The position numbers and the translations under genes were made by a program. A DNA stretch of 64,000 nt from Solen grandis (lineage: Eukaryota; Mollusca; Bivalvia; Adapedonta; Solenidae), in the NCBI GenBank assembly GCA_021229015.1, contig CM037777.1, positions 22,132,110-22,196,109 on the forward strand, written 5' to 3'. Every line of letters begins with the position of its first letter. Position 1 is the first letter of the stretch. The notes under the pieces are model-generated. The model saw only the letters and a program-made list of their open reading frames with translations, had not been told where the DNA came from and made no database searches. Below, piece by piece: positions 60,231-64,000 of the stretch.

Positions 60231-60296
60231 CCTTGGTCCAGTGGTGACATACCAGACTTCGGATCCGAAGGTTGTGAGTTCGAATCCCGTTGGAGG
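60231..60296 (+). mobile_element. tRNA-Arg(TCG)-like SINE head
   Basis: Box A (TGGTCCAGTGGT), an anticodon region CAGACTTCGGATCCGAAGG and box B (GAGTTCGAATCCC) follow one another at tRNA spacing. The anticodon arm resembles animal tRNA-Arg(TCG). The acceptor arms GGGCGCC and GGAGGCA do not pair, and transcribed-looking sequence continues 3', so a SINE head is more likely than a working tRNA. Confidence 0.6.
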
Positions 60297-61077
60297 CAAG
60301 GATTTTTCCAGACGCAAAGTACTGGTCCAACCAAGGAACCGTCAAGAGGAATTTGTATAAGTTATAAGACCTTGTTTCCCAATAGACGCTAAAATAAATA
60401 AGTTTTAACTTATTTTATTACTTAAGCATTGACTTGTTTTTATTAAAAAAATAGAAACAATGCTTTGAAATCTGTAATCTGTCGAATACAGTAGATAATC
60501 ATGTAACTCAATACAACTTATGTGTTAGCCTGTTTCTCCCAACAGATTCGTTGATAAGTTGCTGATATTTTATTTGTATTTTTTTCGTTCATTTTTTATT
60601 TTGCAGTAGTTGCATTTTTTTTTTCGCAGGTGGGGGATAATAATAGTAAATCAAACTTTAACTACTGATGTTGTCACGGTATTCCACCCGTTCAATCCGG
60701 GCCACATTTGGTAAGAATGGATGTTGTATTACAAATGACGTATCAAATGATGATCATATCAGTAATCATGTATATTTCATATTATGATTACTGTTATAAT
60801 TCATGTCAAGTTAAGCTGCAAAAACAGTCCCTTAATATTTATATCATCGAACATAGATGTTGTGTAAATAATCAGAACTTACACGAAGTTTGCTTATACA
60901 TCATTTCCATTATGGTAGTCCTAACATATTTTACGCATTTTTTTTTTATCTTCATTCAATATCATTTCTGCCTTATCTATCTTTAAGAATTAATACATGG
61001 TCAAAACAATCTTAAGTCCGCGTAGACGTGTTCAGATAGTATCAGGAATGACTATATTGCATGTCTAAATAATATAC

Positions 61078-61268
61078 CTCCAACTGTCGCTAAATACCAT
61101 TTCCTTGACACCTTCTTTTGTTACAAAGTCATCCGATTTGTTAGCATTCAAATGGCCACAGAGTCCTTCGGTTTTCATCATGTCTTTGGGTGACATGGTG
61201 ACATCAATATTCATCCAAACTACTGATTGAAAGTCGACCTCAATCCATGTTCCAATAGGAGTATAAAT
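61078..61268 (-). CDS. Exon of a von Willebrand factor D-domain protein (partial)
   Basis: Acceptor CTTCATTTTCAG and donor GAG/GTATAT on the minus strand enclose 63 codons (phase 0 to 2). They read IYTPIGTWIEVDFQSVVWMN, TEGLCGHLNANKSDDFVTKE and FSDSWR. The GLCGxxNxxxSDDF motif is the C-terminal half of a vWD domain. The ending FSDSWR resembles the VWDE-type (vWD plus EGF) receptors of invertebrates. Adjacent exons were not found on either side; the next ones probably lie beyond the N gap or the window, or the copy is a gene fragment. The product would be extracellular. Confidence 0.75.
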
Positions 61269-61766
61269 CTGAAAATGAAGAGATTGGTAAGACGTTCTGA
61301 TTTTATGTTGCGTCAAATTTAAAAATCAAATGGTACATCTGCAAGAAAGGTTGTGTAACAAACACGTGTTTCTACCTAACTACATATACTGTTAGTGTTA
61401 AGACTATCGTAACAGAAACATTTTAATACAACTACAATGGCTGCTGCAAATCTTACGTATGACTGTAAAGCAAAGAGTAAAACAGACATAAAAGCCCTGG
61501 ATCGCTCACCAATGGACATGTTTTCCAAGAACTTGAATTAGAACAGTTTTTGTAGAGACACTGACAATTGATATCCGATTCGCACAACCGGTCTTGGTGG
61601 TATTTTTTCTTTGCATTTCAGCTCTTTTTCCTCGTGTGCATGGTCTTTTCTGTATAAAATAGGCACACTTGTATCTTTGTGGGATGTAAAATCAAAATGG
61701 TCCGAATGACAGATGAATAATGCAACCGTGTGTCGTCCAGAGCGTCTGCTAGGCGGGTTCCGTTTT

Positions 61767-62173
61767 TAGTTGTGTGTGACGTAGTCACTCACAACTATAG
61801 TACCTACATACTGAAGGTCCGTTTCTCTACAGTTAAAACCAAATAACCCCTCAATTTTGTATGAATGACCGAACGATTGAACAGAATTCTACAATACAGA
61901 TATGCTGAGATTCAGCCAAAGTAGTGAAAACTCAATTTTGAGTAAAAAAATAAGTATTTACGGGACACAATAATTGTATATAGTATAAAAACACAGAAGT
62001 ATTTCCCTAGAATGTTGCGTAACTTACTTTACCACGCGGAGGAGTATAGTTTCTTTCGATGCAAAGGTGGATGTGGATAGTGGATGTGCAGGATTCGGTT
62101 ATTTAGTGGTGTTTCAAAGGTGCATATAGAAAGCTTGAATTACGATAAAAATCTGTATTACCTCCTTATAATC

Positions 62174-62204
<31 letters not shown>

Positions 62205-62583
62205 TGTATAGAAACTGTGCCGTCGCTCGGTAGTACAGATCAAAGCGCTGACGGTGCTGAGAGAACAGTATTGTCTCATTTCTTTTGTTTATCACAGTAA
62301 ATTTAAAAAACGGAGGTCAAATTTGAGCACAATGCCAATAACCCCGATTTAACGCTGCGTTAACATGGTCATTAGATGAACGCACCATTTGTTTCAACAG
62401 ACTGATAACGATTGCACATTGCAAATTTTACTCCTCCTATAGCCTTCAATGAACAATCGTTTATTATCTTAATATATGTTTAATATTTGGAAAAACTAAA
62501 TTACCCTGAATATTTGCAGCTTGTCAAACCCTCCTCCTCTTTAGACACACACAACTTCAGTGCCTTCAGCGCTTTGATAGTCA
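61767..62583 (-). mobile_element. Unbroken copy of the 0.8-kb hairpin-ended element
   Basis: This is the reverse complement of the pieces at 16905-17640 and 25050-25250, here contiguous. It ends at 61767-61797 in a palindrome TAGTTGTGTGTGAC-GTA-GTCACTCACAACTA. An ATGT tetranucleotide expansion (62176-62210) lies inside. It has no coding frame, so it is a non-autonomous element. Confidence 0.75.
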
Positions 62584-62919
62584 AATGGTGATAATCATAT
62601 ACATATTTATGCTGAACATGTTCAAATGCCGCTTATATACGTTAAACTTTGGGACAATCTCATTACTGACACTCGCATTTAAGGTCAAATCAACTTTTGA
62701 TTTATAGCCAGTCAAATCGTCGGCTTCAAAATGCTTGGGTAAAGCTTCGTGTAGATTCACAAGTTAATGGCAACGAACGGAAATTTTAATTTTGCGGATA
62801 TCACCAGGGTATTCCGATTTTCAAAGTCAAATTGATTTGAAAAGCGCGTTCTGATTGGACAATTTCGATATCATTTTCTTATTGTACATTTACGACGTAA
62901 TGGTTGACTTGAGACGACC

Positions 62920-63330
62920 TCTCACAGCATATTGTCAGATCTTTGAGGTGTAGAGTATCGGAGTAATAACGAAGAGCTGATTTTCATGAGAAGTCTCAGT
63001 TGATAGGGACTTGCAAGATATCAGGATGATACATTGCGCTGCAACAGCGAGACGTACGTCGTCCTAGCCACTATGTTACCCCGCAGGCGACCCCGTACAC
63101 GGCCTCGTGACGTGGGATTACAGTGACGTCGACCAAAAAATACAGTGACGATTACGGCTCGTCACGGAAAGAAACGTCTGATTGAGCAAATCAACTTGTT
63201 AGACTGACCAGCGTTGATTGGAGCAACATTCTGTTCATGGATGAATCAGTCCGTCGACGGTAGGATTCTCATATATCGTCTTTCGGGTGAGAGGCAACAT
63301 GATATTTGTGTGGTAGAAGCCGTCAGAGTG
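62920..63330 (+). mobile_element. Relic of a second Tc1-like transposase
   Basis: Short pieces in shifting frames match Tc1-type transposase order. There is a basic linker (LPRRRPRTRPRDVGL), then DWSNILFMDESV around the catalytic Asp, and in another frame DGRILIYRLSGERQHDICVV. Frameshifts and stops are frequent. Terminal repeats were not found. Confidence 0.5.
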
Positions 63331-64000
63331 TGCAAGCACCTCAGTGCACACAAAGACATCTGGAGTTTTATTGCATGAGCATACTGCATGAGCCACTTAA
63401 TTGATATGGTGACCAGTTAGAAAGGTTGCATTGTGTGTGTATGCATGTATTCACCAAACAAAAATTGTTAAGTTACCAATAGATTGCCAAAAATGTTTTA
63501 CGAACAACTTCATGGGTGTCGTTTGAAACTTTCTACATTGCCAGTGAGATGCCACTGAACTGGTTACACGTATTTTTCTACAGACACTTGGGCTAAATCA
63601 GTCTACCGTGGCAAAATTTTCAAGACGGGTATTTTGCACGTGCTGACGACAAAATGAAACAAAACACAAGTTTCATTTTCATACACATTCTTTGTCGATC
63701 GTTTTAAAATGGTACGAATGTCACTAAATGGAAGAGCACAATCCATTAGAACGTTAGGTTATCGTGTCGCTAAGAAAGAGCTTTTATGTAATAGTCGTTG
63801 ATATTTAATTAAATGTTCGTGGATATTTAAGAATGCAATTTTAATTTTGCTTGTAATGCATTTAAGATAAAATTGTGATTTTCTTGATCCAAATATATCT
63901 AATCCTTTTCTCCAATTTAAATCAAAACGAATCCCACCGGTAGGTAAGTAATAATGCTGAAAATATTAGGTAGTAACTTAGCTATTTAGTTTAGTGTACA
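63331..64000. other. Right edge, nothing recognised
   Basis: AT-rich sequence with no exon, RNA gene or repeat that I can support. Confidence 0.4.

Noticed and set aside
60231..60296. Functional tRNA-Arg gene
   Set aside because: Acceptor arms do not pair and the sequence continues like a SINE body; only the internal promoter and anticodon arm look intact.

Overview
The window looks like nuclear DNA from a bivalve mollusc or a close lophotrochozoan relative. It is AT-rich, and its genes are split into short exons with GT-AG introns. A C1q-domain protein with signal peptide, a three-domain gelsolin and a Shisa-like membrane protein fit that group. So do the repeats: tRNA-headed SINEs, elements beginning AGCTCACCTGAG, long satellite-like arrays and degenerate Tc1/mariner copies. 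Species cannot be fixed from the sequence. Two 100-base N runs (8645-8744, 58745-58844) are scaffold gaps.

Layout. (1) 1-8.2 kb, minus strand: a single exon (17-320) of one modular protein, and upstream of it the last six exons (8189 to 2695) of a second, related protein that ends in a membrane anchor. They are probably tandem paralogues of an extracellular beta-rich repeat family I cannot name. (2) 13.6-39.6 kb, plus strand: a complete gelsolin/severin-type gene of 13 exons in about 26 kb. Its introns hold most of the mobile DNA: a 7-kb composite satellite/transposon nest (18.0-25.0 kb), a foldback element, MITEs, SINEs, a Tc1/mariner copy with intact TA target sites, and a minisatellite whose unit copies the gene's own exon-10 splice acceptor. 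(3) 44.4-47.2 kb, plus strand: three exons of a Shisa-like single-pass adaptor with a Pro-rich PPxY tail; its first exon was not found. (4) 51.1-47.8 kb, minus strand: a complete three-exon secreted C1q-domain protein, convergent with the Shisa-like gene. (5) 53.1-54.6 kb: a decayed Penelope-like element flanked by inverted terminal repeats. (6) 55-64 kb: mostly repeats, including a minisatellite that reverses direction twice, one exon of a von Willebrand factor D-domain protein (61.1 kb, minus) and a possible membrane-anchor exon (55.3 kb, minus).

The genes do not form a functional unit. Gelsolin is cytosolic actin regulation; the C1q protein is probably a secreted recognition factor; the Shisa-like, modular and vWD proteins are surface or secreted. 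Exon joins were built by hand from splice consensus, reading phase and protein family fit, so transcript data would be the decisive check.
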